Shown here: one piece after another, positions 1 to 10,111 of the stretch
Layout: every line of letters starts with the position of its first letter
Numbering within the stretch: position 1 is the stretch's first letter
NCBI GenBank assembly: GCA_015852425.1
Contig: JAAAIG010000179.1
Location: 1 to 26,193 of the forward strand
Length of the DNA: 26,193 nucleotides
Source of the DNA: Gryganskiella cystojenkinii
Lineage: Eukaryota > Mortierellomycota > Mortierellomycetes > Mortierellales > Mortierellaceae
Direction: 5' to 3'
The notes under the pieces: generated by a model
Databases searched by the model: none
What the model was told of the DNA's origin: nothing
What the model saw: the letters and a program-made list of their open reading frames with translations, nothing else
Translations under genes and position numbers: made by a program

Positions 1-207
1 ACAAAAAAAAAAAAAAGAAAAAAGAAAGAAAGAAGAGTTGGATCCATTAGGAGTAAATCAAAGAGTCAAATAAAAAAGGACCGTTAGAAAAGAAGGCTCT
101 CAAAAAAATCTTAATGCTCCAAGCATTTCTCGCTTCTTTTTTTTCTTTTTGGGTGATCACAGGCATTTATCAGAAAGGAAAAGTAAGCAGATACAATAGA
201 AATTTAC

Positions 208-567
208 CTTGAGGAGGATCAGGTCGGGGTGATCCATCATAGTCAACTTCCAAAAGGTCTTTTGGAGATCAGCACCGGTGAAACGAGGAGCGGGGACTGC
301 GACCTTCTCGGCAGCAGCAGTCTCAGTAGATTTGCCACGACCGAACCAACCAGACTTGGCGGGTGCAGGAGTTGCAGGGGTATCCTCATCACGGGATTGA
401 CCCTTGAAGGAGGAAGGGGCGGTCTGATCGAACTGAGTCTTGCCATCAAAGATATCGTAAAGACGCACCCAGAACTGTTGGAGCTTCTCGGTCTGTTCGG
501 CATTCAAATGACCGAGACGACCCTCGGTGGGGAGAACGGGCTTGACGTAGGTGGAGGTAGAGGACAT
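208..567 (-). CDS. CRAL-TRIO (Sec14-like) lipid-transfer protein, first exon only
   Basis: Visible are 120 codons of the N-terminus, beginning MSSTSTYVKP at the ATG at 567-565 and ending at a donor (CAAG|GTAAATTT) whose GT lies at 207-206. The intron then runs off the left edge, so at least 206 bp of intron and the rest of the gene are missing. The exon has the N-terminal layout of fungal CRAL-TRIO proteins: a helix GHLNAEQTEKLQQFW, a low-complexity Ala/Pro/Lys linker, then the start of the CRAL-TRIO-N helical region (DLQKTFWKLTMMDHPDLILLK), in which the lipid-transfer fold normally continues with an FLRARKW-type segment. Such proteins move phosphatidylinositol or related lipids between membranes. 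The lipid-binding domain itself is outside the window, so the substrate cannot be judged. The ORF could be read from further upstream (to 618), but the TATA position and the quality of the first residues favour 567. Confidence 0.75.
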
Positions 568-746
568 GATTGTTGTTTTGTTTCGTAGGAGAGAGGAGAG
601 AGTGGGTATAGTTCGCAATTGGAGAGAGGATTTTTCTAAGGCGCGGGTTGTATTTTAGAAGGAAAGAGTGGGTGGATGAAGGAGGACTTGTGAGTGAAGA
701 AAAAGAAAGAGAGAAAAAAAGTGAAATTGTGGGAGGGAGTTCTACC

Positions 747-756
747 CTTATATGCA
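747..756 (-). promoter_or_regulatory. TATA box of the CRAL-TRIO gene
   Basis: Read on the minus strand the sequence is GCATATAAGG, a good TATA element about 180 bases upstream of the chosen ATG at 567. The leader between them is purine/pyrimidine skewed, as in other promoters of this window. Confidence 0.55.
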
Positions 757-759
757 AAT

Positions 760-3329
760 GTGGGAGAGACGGTGTCAGGGTGAGTGGAAAGTAAAAAAAG
801 GCGACAACCTTAAAGAGTGAACAGAGAAAAAAGGTGGAGAGAACAGCCTGGCAACCTTGATTCGCAATTTGAGTAAGCAAATTATCGTGATTCAATTGGG
901 TCCGGCTCTCTCTTCTCTCTTTAGTCGATGCACTCTATTTACGCGCAGTGTATGTATTTGTGTGCAAAGGGAACGAAAAAGACACTTTATGCTCACTCTT
1001 TCCGTGTGCACTCGCCTCCATTCCTACCACTCCTCCACCTTTGTGCTTGCTCATCTGAAAAAACAACAGCGATCTTTCCCCTCCCAAGAGTCCAGACAGG
1101 TCGCACTTTTTTTTGGTTTAGTTCCACGCCACATGAAGGTTTCGATTTTGTTTTCCCCAATAGTCGCCTGCTTGCGCGTGCACGAAGATCAGAAAAAAGT
1201 TGCGTTTACTTTGACGTGCATACCTCTCTTTCTCTCCATTTACTCATGCCCAATACTAGCTCTTTAAAGCCTTTCGCCTCATGTCTTCACTGGACCAGTA
1301 CTTTAATATGCATTGGGCGCGATACGGAAAGGAAAGGGTCTTGTTGGGCTATCCCCTCTCTTTCTCTCACTCTAAAACATGAAAAAAAATCCGCAATTGC
1401 TTCTATCTCTCTCCACAACCCAATCGACACTTTATCCAACAAAAATTACTCATACAAGGTTACCATTGATACCCCTCAACTCTGATCTTTGGTAAAATGA
1501 TCACCTTCTCGTTTACTTTTCGGAAACGGCAGCAATCGATATTGGGTTCTAAATTAAAACTTACAAAAAAAAACGGCGCTAGAGGGTAGCCAGGGGGGTT
1601 CTTTTCTGTTAAATGTAGTTCGTTTTTTTAGTCTCTAAAATGCTAATTGCAAGCAAAGCGAACAAAAGAACGTGTTTGTTAGACTGTCAGTCCTCTCATA
1701 CATGGTACTCCGCTTGTTCTCCACCCACATGACGGTCTCGCTCCTTTTTGCTCATATTTCGCCTCCACAGATTTCTCCAATGGAGAAAACAAATTGTCAC
1801 TTCGACTCCGCTCTCTCAGTCCACCTTTTCTGCTCTCTTCTTCTTCCCCCCCCCCCCCCCACTCCACTCCTCTTTGCTGCAGGAAAAAGCCTATGTGTCC
1901 GGCACGTCCGTTCCCTCCAGAGTAGCCTGGCGAGAAAAAAAAGAAAAAAAAGCGAAGCGAACATCGAACTCCGGACCGAAACGAACAAGCTGACTGATAG
2001 GTAATCATGATTGCGATCACGGCGCCCAAGGAAGTTCTCTTTGTCAAAAAACAAAAGAATCGCATCATTGCCCTTCTATTGTTTGATAAGGTTCAAGCCG
2101 TGGAGGGGGAAAGGGTGGTGCGGGCACGGACGGATTGCATGCTTTCTGCACATGTTCATCTCTCCCCTCTACAAAAAAAATGAGAGCACCCCCTGGATTC
2201 CACTCATATTTTATCGTTGGCATGCGCACATGGATGGAGTCAGCAATCACGAGAAAATTCTTAATTCATTTTTTTGCCACAGACCAATCGACCATCGTTG
2301 GCAAATGAATCATTACGTTTTGGCAACATTAACGGCTGTGTTTCGTGTGTGTCCGTCTGTTGTTGTTGCCCTGTTGTTGACGAGGGCTTGCAGTTTGGAC
2401 CAGATCGGTCCTCTTTTGCCCTTGCCCTTTGTCTCTATAAACAACGCAGCGTGTCTGTTTGTTTGGTTCTTTGTTTACTTTGCTAAAAAGTGAACGATTT
2501 TTGCGTTTTCACAAGGGTTTTGTGCAACCACAATTATCAATGTGTCCCACCAATTTTTTTTCAACATTGTACTTTCGCTGAAGATAAGCCCGACAGGCGT
2601 CGATTCCCAATTGCACACCTGGGTCTCTTTTGTGAAGTATTAACAGACGCGTTGGGCCTCAAACATACACATTATACTTCGTGAAGCGTACAGAAAAAAA
2701 ACTCGTTCATGCAAGCAAAACCCGAGACTGAGCACTTGCACTTTCAGTTTCAGTTTCTTCTATCTCCGGTCCTCAGTGCCTTAACCTTCTTTCTCACATG
2801 CACAGACCTGGACAATCCTTTGGGGAGATATGGAGAAAACTGCAAGAGCATGAGCCAACAATAGAGAAGCTTTCTTATTTTCAGCGCGTTAATGACCTGC
2901 AATTTTCTTCTGTTCGTTTGAAAATCATGCCTCCAAAAGCGTTGGAGCAAAGTACCATGGGAGGAGTACCGTTACAGAGACCACAATACATACTCTTTGC
3001 TCCTGCCTCTGGCAGCCTTTGATGTCGTCTCTCGGCACCAGAAAGAACTAACTCTAATTGCCATGGAGACTGTGCTCATTGCGATCACAGGCTTTCCCTC
3101 GTTTTTTGCATCAGCACGAGCCACTTAAACTTATTTCAGTTGCCTTCAGACCACACAGCAGCTGGGGGGAACGATGATCTTGTTTGGTACAGCCATGTGA
3201 AATCATATCAAGGAGTCCTCATTGTCCCTAGTCAACGCGTTCTTCATAGCATAGCCTGCATAAAAAAATCATGCCTGTTTTAATAAAATTATGGCGAGAC
3301 ATTATTGCCTCAGGACGAGCGGCTTTACT
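760..3329. other. Intergenic region, no recognisable gene
   Basis: About 2.5 kb between the divergently placed promoter of the CRAL-TRIO gene and the 3' end of the UCH37 gene. Open frames of up to 185 codons exist (around 857-1485 and 2011-2493 on the plus strand). Their translations are rich in Ser, Leu, Phe and Cys from CT-rich DNA and show no family motif, so I treat them as chance frames. The region holds a C15 homopolymer, several A/T runs and a 10-bp palindrome AATCATGATT near 2003. No tRNA, rRNA or known snRNA sequence was seen. Confidence 0.5.
1846..1860. repeat. Poly-C tract (C15)
   Basis: Fifteen consecutive C residues inside a pyrimidine-rich stretch. This is the longest G/C homopolymer seen in the window; all other long homopolymers are A or T. 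Length is likely to vary between isolates and may be a sequencing-error site. Confidence 0.9.
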
Positions 3330-4865
3330 TCAGTCCCCATACATATCGACATCATCGTCGTCTCCAGCTTCAGAGGACGCCGCTGCTCCCTTGGCTTGTT
3401 TCCTTGCCTTAGCACTCTCGAGTTCAGCCTTGGCGCGCCCTTTGCCCTCTTCGACCAACTCTGATAACTTGTTTTCTTTTGCAAGGCCCTTCAAGATCTC
3501 ATAGATCAATGGTACGAAGTTATGTCGCCTGAGCTTGTTCTCCCGAGTCTGTTTCGTCCTCTTTTCCTGTTCTTTTTGAATATCGCCCTCCAGGTTTTCA
3601 ATCTCGGATCTTAACCAGCTCCCAACCTCAGGTCCATCGGATCCTTCCTTTTCCTGCAAGCTCTTCAACTGACTCTGGTATTCGGCCATTTTCTTTTCAA
3701 AGACCGAGATCCGATCGTCAACGACGGCCATCAGGTTGAATCGAATCTCACCACCAGCATAACGATCCATCCGTTCCTGAATGATGGGTCCAACTTGATC
3801 CAACCATGAATCACCCGGGCAAGGGCCATGGTTCCGGGGTCCCTCTTGTAATCCATCGAGTTCGTACAGGTTCCCGTTGATGGGCGTATAGGCGATAAAA
3901 TGAAAGAGATCCTCTGACTCCTTGGCAGAGGGATCGTGCATATCGTTGACAAAGGGATCTGAACGCGCAAATGAGTTGTGGACGATCCTGATGACATCCG
4001 AATTTGAGATAGCATGTCCCTTGAGCTAGATTGATATGAGAGTTAGGACCACGCGATACAGTCGTTTCGTAAGGCATTACGCGCACTAAATTGTAGCCAT
4101 CATAAAAAGAGTGTATAAAGAGGACGGGAGATTTACCTCAGCTGGAAAATCGGACACAAATGACTTGAAGTTTCGCAATTCCTCGCCCAGGTCGATCGTC
4201 GCAGAGTTCAGAAGGATGGAGAGTATTGCTTGAGTCGCGCATGCATTGTTGATTACCTATTATGTAAAGGCATAGTAAAAGGTCAGTTCTTGATCCCAAG
4301 CATGCCACATACTTAATAAAAGCTGTTCAATTTTTTCATCCTCGTACCTGTTGGGCAAAGAAAACGTCCGGGTTGTCGTATTCAATAGGCGCCAACTTTC
4401 CTGGAGCAGCCGCAGGATCACGGCCCTGCCACTTGAACAAAAAGATCAATCCGTGTACAGGTCTGATAAGTCGAAAACGAACCAAAGGGTGAGGATTAAC
4501 GATCATGATTTCGTACAAGACGGTACGGTAAACTCCCTCATTCTCAGCTGTTGGATTTCTTCTTACTTGAGATCTTCCAATGTTTCTCGATCGATCGAGT
4601 AGATTTCCTCGACCTGAACGCCTTGCACGCCAATGTCTCGAACCAATCCTGAGAAGACACCTGTAAAAACAAAAATATGAGACTTTCAGTGCGAGTTTTC
4701 GATCCAGGCCTCTCCTCCTTGTGTTTGAGTTCTGTCTGGTCTTGTGACGATATAAGGCAGCATGAGGATGCGCAAGCTCAATACTCAATCGACACCTGTT
4801 ATGCATTTGCATTCATATTTACCTGGATCACTCTCGATGAGGCACCAGTTTCCTGAATCAGACAT
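3330..4865 (-). CDS. Ubiquitin C-terminal hydrolase, UCH37/UCHL5 type
   Basis: Cysteine protease that removes ubiquitin. In other eukaryotes UCHL5 works on the 19S proteasome (through Rpn13) or with INO80. Exons, in transcription order: 4865-4823, 4660-4567, 4462-4348, 4256-4137, 4025-3330; all junctions keep frame and give 355 residues (human UCHL5 has 329). The start [15 protein letters not shown] matches the family N-terminus. The peptidase C12 domain covers about residues 7-225. The catalytic Cys is C90 in VINNACATQ, His is H166 in FHFIAY, Asp is D181 in LYELDGL; these sit two residues from the human positions, so the active site is intact. The Cys-bearing exon begins exactly at VINNACA. 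A coiled coil (about 245-300) and the UCH37-like C-terminal domain ([17 protein letters not shown]) follow, as expected for proteasome binding. The protein ends in an acidic tail ([10 protein letters not shown]), not present in human UCHL5. Confidence 0.95.
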
Positions 4866-5214
4866 TTCCTTTAAATGATTGTTTGTGGGGCCCTGGTTCG
4901 GTTTTGTCCTGAGTCCTGCGATCGCGCTTGTTAAAAGAAGATGAATTGAGAGTGAATAATGAATGTCTGAATGTCGCTGTCCCTTTGCACGAAAACCTAA
5001 ACGAACGCAAAGAAATGACGTCCTGTTGCGTGCGCGTTCGAGTCGTAGAATAAGTGACTGCTTATTCGATTTTTTTTCTCCACAGAGTTCTGGTGAGTGC
5101 TTTCAGACTGTTGGATCATTTCGTCGACCGACGTTCCCTTTTCTCCGAGTCTGCTGCCATTGACACGAACTGCTTTTACCTCGACTTTGCGAGTCTACGA
5201 TGATCGAATTTTAG
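4866..5214. other. Promoter side of the UCH37 gene
   Basis: About 350 bases upstream of the UCH37 ATG. No clear TATA box is visible on the minus strand. The stretch carries no frame with recognisable content. Further right the sequence grades into the F-box/LRR-like relic. Confidence 0.4.
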
Positions 5215-6330
5215 CTCAATCGACCATATCCAGAAAGACCCTCGGACAACACTCGTCCCGGGTCTGAGAACTCTTACTCGTCGCGGATCCATGTATCGAC
5301 TTTGAGGCGCAAAGCTATGTCGCCTTGCCGAGCCTTTGGACCTTCATATTGATCAAAAAGCCCTGCAAGATGATGATACCACCAAACTACCAAGCTCACA
5401 CAGAAATTCTGAAAAAACCCTGGTATTGAGGCATGCTGCGACCTTGACAACCGAAATCATCGCCGAGTCAGAGGCCTTTTGTCGATGAATTTGCAGGTTG
5501 TCCACACCTCTAGGAGTTGCACATCAAGCACCTACTATTGGCCCTTGCCCCTCCTTCCTTATATTTTACTTCTTTCTAAAAAAAAGTGAGAGTAAATTAC
5601 GGACGAATATATCAACCGCGACGAGTCCCTCTGGTCCAGAGTCGAATCGCTCTCCCTAGGTGATTTTTGTTCTGGGTTCCGTATGACGATGGAGAGGTCG
5701 CACAATTGACTTTCATGAAATGGGTAGCCAAGGACGAAGTCTTAGTCCGGAGACCATGCTCGAGGATGACGTAGTCATGACGGCCCACTATGTGTTGATT
5801 AGCAAAAGCCCTCAGTCGCGATGAACAATCACGAACGAGATTGACCCTCTTGCCTGATGTCGTGGATCAGGAGAGAGATCGAGATATGGCAGCTTACAAA
5901 CAAACTCGAGTCGCTGTCCATTCAATTCTTGGGATTCTTGAAGTTGGATCTCAAGATTGTTTCTCGATCATATGACGCACTTGACAGAACTGGAACTGCC
6001 AGCATCCGGGTTCTGAAATAACATGCTCCCCGTCACTTGAGGACCCTGAAGGACCTAAATCTCGTGCGATGTTCCAAGGTCAATACTCCATTTGGTTGAC
6101 CCTGGAGCATGGTCTGGACTCAAGGCCCTCCAACGACTGAGACGCTTGACAGCGTCCAAATTTCTGCTTGTGCTTGGGACGTGGCCGAAGCGGAGTGGGC
6201 CGTGAAGAATTGGGTCTATCTCGAGGAGGGGTCGGCCTTGTCCCTGGACTGGGAAGCTCATAAGCCTTTGGGAGCAAGTGTCACAGTCAGCAAGGGTTGT
6301 TTGCCTCTGGGCCGGGACCAAGTCCAGTAT
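5215..6330 (+). pseudogene. Relic of an F-box/leucine-rich-repeat-type protein gene
   Basis: No intact frame exists, but three plus-strand pieces in different frames read like leucine-rich repeats: about 5306-5485 (60 stop-free codons with LAEPLDLHID and TLVLRHAATLTTEII), about 5878-6018 (LTNKLESLSIQFLGFLKLDL) and about 6025-6320 (LRTLKDLNLVRCSKV, then after a frame change AEAEWAVKNWVYLEE). The last piece resembles the usual end of Mortierella-type F-box proteins, where an LRR is followed by an E-W-x-V-x-x-W-x-x-L motif. Stops and frame changes separate the pieces, and the F-box itself is not recognisable. Base composition is more coding-like than in neighbouring intergenic DNA. Such proteins are substrate adaptors of SCF ubiquitin ligases and form large, fast-evolving families in these fungi. 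The assignment is by eye only; a decayed gene of another LRR family is possible. Confidence 0.4.
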
Positions 6331-6339
6331 GAACCAGTT

Positions 6340-6346
6340 TATATAA
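6340..6346 (+). promoter_or_regulatory. Possible TATA box upstream of the M20 peptidase gene
   Basis: TATATAA lies about 280 bases before the chosen ATG at 6626. A second TATAATA at 6611-6617 is only nine bases from that ATG, too close to be the TATA of this start. If transcription starts near 6370, upstream ATGs at about 6434 and 6542 would lie in the leader. Confidence 0.3.
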
Positions 6347-6625
6347 TGCGAGCGATCTCACGAATAAAAAAGCATAGAGTCTTCCTTTTTCTTGCTCGAT
6401 AAAGCTGACTGGACATTCCCTGAGGAGAGATGCCATGGACTTAGGCACCTGGCAAATTGCGCCGTTTTCTGAAAATAAGCGCGTGGCGCCGGCAATTTTA
6501 GACTTTCTGATTGTGACCGCTGATTCTGATCTTTCCCTCAAATGGGCACGAATCCCGTCTCCTCTGTTCTTTCCCACACCATCCCACAACACCGTCCTCT
6601 TTCTCGCACATATAATACACGCATC

Positions 6626-8096
6626 ATGATTGCAAACCCTGGGAAGGACGTTACTGAGGCCATCGACAAAGCCTCCCCCGCTTTGCGCAAACTCTCGGTC
6701 CAAATCCACGACAACCCTGAGGTAGGATACCAAGAAGTCTATGCACACAAGACCCTCACCGATTTCTTGGCCGCCGAGGGGTTCCATGTCACGAAACATG
6801 CCTGTGAAATCCCCACGGCCTTTATCGCTGAGTATGAACACCCTGGGGCTGATAAGGCTAAGTTCGGTACCCCAATTCGAACGGTTGGGTTTTGTTCCGA
6901 GTTTGATGCGCTTCCACAACCAATTGGTCACGGCTGCGGACATAACCTGATTGCGATTACCGGTGTGGCGGCCGTGATCGGTATCAAGGCAGCGATGGAA
7001 AAGAACAAGATCCGGGGCCGTGTTCGTCTCTTAGGAACACCTGCGGAGGAGACCTTGGGTGGCAAGAGACCTATGTTGGAACGAGGCGCGTTTGAGGGGT
7101 TGGATGCCTGTATGATGGTTCATCCGGGTCAGTTTGATATTTTGTACAGACAGCCGTTGGGTGTTGGACGGTTGGAGTATGAGTTCCATGGCAAGGCTGC
7201 GCACGCCTCTGCGTCACCGTGGGAAGGTAAGTTTTTGTGCATGGGAAGGATTGAATGAAAGAGAAGGAGGGAGTTGACATTCAACGAGTGAACAATTAAC
7301 GGTCGAACGTGACTTGTTCTCTGCATTAATAGGCATCAACGCTCTCGATGCCATGACAATGGCCTACAATGCCATTGGACTTCTCCGTCAGCAGACATTG
7401 CCCACCAACAGAATTCACAGCATCATCACCAATGGTGGACAGGCTGCTAACAGTAAGTCTTATTATTTATTATATTTTACGCCCAAATAACACCCTGACC
7501 TGACTCGAACTCAAAAGCTCTGTTTTTGGGATAATTTCTGACTGTGATTCTGATATCCTTTGACTTATTGTGTCCCCGTAGTCATCCCCGAGCTGGTCTC
7601 CGCGGTCACCTTATACCGCGCTGAAAAGGGCAAGGACCTGAGCAAGTTGCACGACCAAATCATTGAGATCCTTGATTCTGCTGCCGCCTCGACGGGATGT
7701 ACAGTCAAGGTCGAAAAGACGATGGAGTACCTACCCCTGAACAACAACTCGCCCTTGGCTGATCGTTATGGCTCTTACATGGAGGCACTCGGTGTTCGCT
7801 ATGGCACGCGACAGGTCGAAGAGTCGACTCCTGCAGGATCGACGGACATGGGCAATGTCACAGTGGCCATGCCCGGTATCCACCCTGTCTTCAACATTGC
7901 CAGCATGGACGGCGTTCGTGAACCGGGTCTGTCGACACACTCGATCAAGTTTGCTGAACGTGCTGGTACGGAACTCGCGCATGAGACTGCAATCAGAGCC
8001 TCGAAGGGTTTGGGCTTGACTGGATTGGATGTCTTACTCGATGCCGAGTTCACGCGAAAGGTCCGAGAGGAGTTCGAGAGGCCCAAGGAATTCTAG
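6626..8096 (+). CDS. M20 family metallopeptidase, PM20D2 (beta-Ala-Lys dipeptidase) type
   Basis: Zinc-dependent dipeptidase/amidohydrolase; animal PM20D2 cleaves beta-alanyl-lysine-type dipeptides, and the fungal substrate is unknown. Exons 6626-7226, 7333-7452 and 7582-8096 join in frame to 411 residues (human PM20D2 has 436). The metal-site motifs are EFDALP (92-97), GHGCGHN (101-107), the EE pair in GTPAEETLGG (141-142), H166 in MMVHPGQ, and HGKAAHAS (188-195) at the start of the lid domain. The C-terminal catalytic part carries GSTDMGNV and GIHPVFNI, typical of PM20D2. No signal peptide is evident, so it is probably cytosolic. The same frame is open back to an ATG at 6542, which would add 28 Ser/Arg/Thr-rich residues. 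I chose 6626 because family similarity begins there and the upstream DNA looks like a CT-rich leader, but a targeting presequence cannot be excluded. Confidence 0.92.
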
Positions 8097-8138
8097 AAGA
8101 ATTACGATGGCTATGCTTATTCTAGGAGTTGCTCCTTA

Positions 8139-8182
8139 ATTTTGTTCATGGCCTTAGATCATGAACAAAATAAAGCAATAAA
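8139..8182 (+). terminator. 3'-UTR hairpin overlapping AATAAA signals of the M20 gene
   Basis: A perfect 12-bp inverted repeat (ATTTTGTTCATG at 8139-8150, CATGAACAAAAT at 8160-8171, 9-base spacer) starts 43 bases after the stop codon. Two AATAAA hexamers follow at 8169-8174 and 8177-8182, the first overlapping the right arm. These are the likely polyadenylation signals of the peptidase mRNA. Confidence 0.55.
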
Positions 8183-8232
8183 ACCGTGATTGCTCAGGAG
8201 CAGCGGCGAGATGATAAATCGTAATTAAATTA

Positions 8233-8708
8233 TCCCTTAAACCGTAGGTGTGTAACGGGGAAATTTGCCTTCCAAAAAAAAAATATGCTGCACTCAGCCC
8301 ATGCAAAAACTATTCGAGATCCTTATTCGAGGTATTTCTTGTTGGTCCCGCGCTGGCTCTCACCACATTTTTTCATAAAATCGAAGAGGGAACTTCGTTG
8401 GGAACAGGCGATGATATGGACTCTAGGGGGTCTTCCTTTATGTTTATCGTCTATCCCCGCTCTCGACATTCCATCAGTAATATTTCTATATGTGATGAGG
8501 GTGTGATGTCCATGACAAATGGAGGATGAATCGACAACGAGGAATGTGCCATCTGGATGAATGCTCTTTCCCCATCTAATTTTGCACGCTCTTTCATTTT
8601 GGCTTTGAGACTGGGGAGGGTTCGCATAAGAAAATTTCGAGATAACTTTAAAAAAGCGGTCCTAAAAATTATTGACGGGCAAATTTGCCCGTTTAACAGT
8701 TTAAGGGA
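8233..8708. mobile_element. Putative TA-flanked TIR DNA element (MITE-like), 476 bp
   Basis: The left end reads TA|TCCCTTAAACCGT and the right end, read on the other strand, TA|TCCCTTAAACTGT. The first 10 bases are identical and 12 of 13 match. After a 7-base insertion in the left arm (AGGTGTG), similarity continues through TAACGGGGAAATTTGCC (left) versus TAAACGGGCAAATTTGCC (right). The dinucleotide TA flanks both ends (8231-8232 and 8709-8710), as expected of a Tc1/mariner-like target duplication. The right arm contains a perfect 18-bp palindrome. Internal frames (about 90 codons at most) show no transposase motif I can recognise, so it would be a non-autonomous or badly decayed copy. No second copy is in the window. 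Confidence 0.55.
8675..8692. repeat. Perfect 18-bp palindrome in the right arm of the TIR element
   Basis: ACGGGCAAATTTGCCCGT is its own reverse complement over all 18 bases. The corresponding left-arm sequence (about 8254-8269) shares GGAAATTTGCC but has lost perfect symmetry. It may be a subterminal transposase-binding site. Confidence 0.8.
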
Positions 8709-9169
8709 TACATACGGCTTTTTTTCCATATATCCTTGCCTGGTTGCCTTGGAAGACTTTTTTTGAGTGTTAATTTATTTTAGCCGAATTAATAGGACCA
8801 GGTCGGGAAGAATTAGCTCTCCTCACCTGGTTAACAAGAGTCAAAAACACTAAAGACCTTCTCCGAAATTGATGGCAACCGCACAGGCGCCCGCACGATG
8901 TTGGAAACACGACTGATCATGTACGTATACCCTAATCGTCCTTTCAAGATTGAGCCCCTTCCTATTCACCTCCCCACTATCCCCTAGTCATGATTCGCAT
9001 AAACGCATAAAGAGCGAGCTCTTGCGAAGGAAAAAGTCGATATTGTGTCACGCATTGAGGATACCTTCAGGATGTTGGTTGAGGAAGGATGGCGAATAGA
9101 TATCAAACTGCGAAAAAGATGGAGACCGATAAGTCGACCAAAACCTGAGTCTTCTGTACCGTCACAACA

Positions 9170-9208
9170 AGGACCCATCGATTCGGCGTTCGAATCTCGA
9201 GGGGTCCT
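9170..9208. repeat. Two-tier inverted repeat
   Basis: Outer arms AGGACCC (9170-9176) and GGGTCCT (9202-9208) enclose inner arms GATTCG (9180-9185) and CGAATC (9191-9196) around a 5-base loop. RNA from either strand could fold into a 13-bp hairpin with one internal loop. Confidence 0.6.
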
Positions 9209-9389
9209 CTGACTATGGATTGAAGAGAGAATGGTTAAATGAATGCGTCGAAAGAGAAAAAAAAAAGTAACGCAAGCCTGGAATGAAATGGCGAGAAAGC
9301 ACGCATGGATATCGTTGCATCAGCCTAAGATACTCTCATGTGAAACAATCGTATAAAAAAACCGCGAGATCCAGCTCAACGTGAAAGAA

Positions 9390-9417
9390 AACAAAGAATC
9401 AAAAGAAATTCTTTGTT
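9390..9417. repeat. Perfect 10-bp inverted repeat, 8-base spacer
   Basis: Arms are AACAAAGAAT (9390-9399) and ATTCTTTGTT (9408-9417). No gene is nearby. Confidence 0.75.
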
Positions 9418-9919
9418 ATTGCTGCTGTGGGGGTTTGGGTTCTCAGCTCTTCACTTTGCCTCCGCTTACAGTAGCGAAATTTTGCTCCCAGCCTTTCCGT
9501 ATGCTGGAGTCCCCTGCTCGACCAAGAGCAACCATGTCGTGAGGGATTTTTTTAAAAATTGCTGAATTGAATAGGCGCCAGAGAGCGAAGAAAAGATTTT
9601 GTTATTTTTAAGGTGCCCAGTCCAGGGCTCGTGCATTGTTTGTCGCACAAATTTACAAATCAAAAAGATAATGAAGCCGGCTCAAGCTCAACTTTCCGGG
9701 AACAGCACCAAACCCATGGGATCTCCTAGTCTGCAATCATCCCAAAGATACATAAAGTACGTTCTTAATCAGATAAGGTACGGATTTAGTTGTAATGGGT
9801 TAACGGCGAGGGTGAAATCCGAATTGCCCCGTGTCTGAGTACGAGTTTCCTGGACAGTGCAAAAAAGTCACGCCCTCTTGGAGATGTCAGTACTGTTGTC
9901 CCTGGGTCTCAAGTGTTTA

Positions 9920-9939
9920 ATCTTCGTAATTCCGAAGAT
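9920..9939. repeat. Perfect 7-bp inverted repeat, 6-base spacer
   Basis: Arms are ATCTTCG (9920-9926) and CGAAGAT (9933-9939). It lies 139 bases after another 7-bp pair, CGGATTT (9781-9787) and AAATCCG (9825-9831). Confidence 0.5.
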
Positions 9940-10082
9940 AGCATTGGCTCGCCCCTGACTGCTACTGTACAGAATCGGACTTTTGGAAGGCCCAGACACT
10001 TCATCCAGTCGCAGTCCTTGTCGTTCATGTGCAAAGACGATCATTGGGGGAGTCAGTCGGCATTTTTTTTCGTTTTCTCTCT

Positions 10083-10111
10083 GCGGATAATGACCGCGAG
10101 ACATTATCCGC
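10083..10111. repeat. Perfect 10-bp inverted repeat, 9-base spacer
   Basis: Arms are GCGGATAATG (10083-10092) and CATTATCCGC (10102-10111). Arm length and spacing resemble the repeats at 8139 and 9390, but the sequences are unrelated. Confidence 0.75.

Noticed and set aside
857..1485. Two overlapping plus-strand frames of 136 and 185 codons
   Set aside because: Translations are Ser/Leu/His/Cys-rich from CT-rich DNA, without motifs or a consistent codon bias. No promoter or splice context supports a gene.
9186..9200. T-loop-like GTTCGAATC suggesting a tRNA
   Set aside because: No D-arm, anticodon arm or acceptor stem can be built around it. It is part of a simple inverted repeat.
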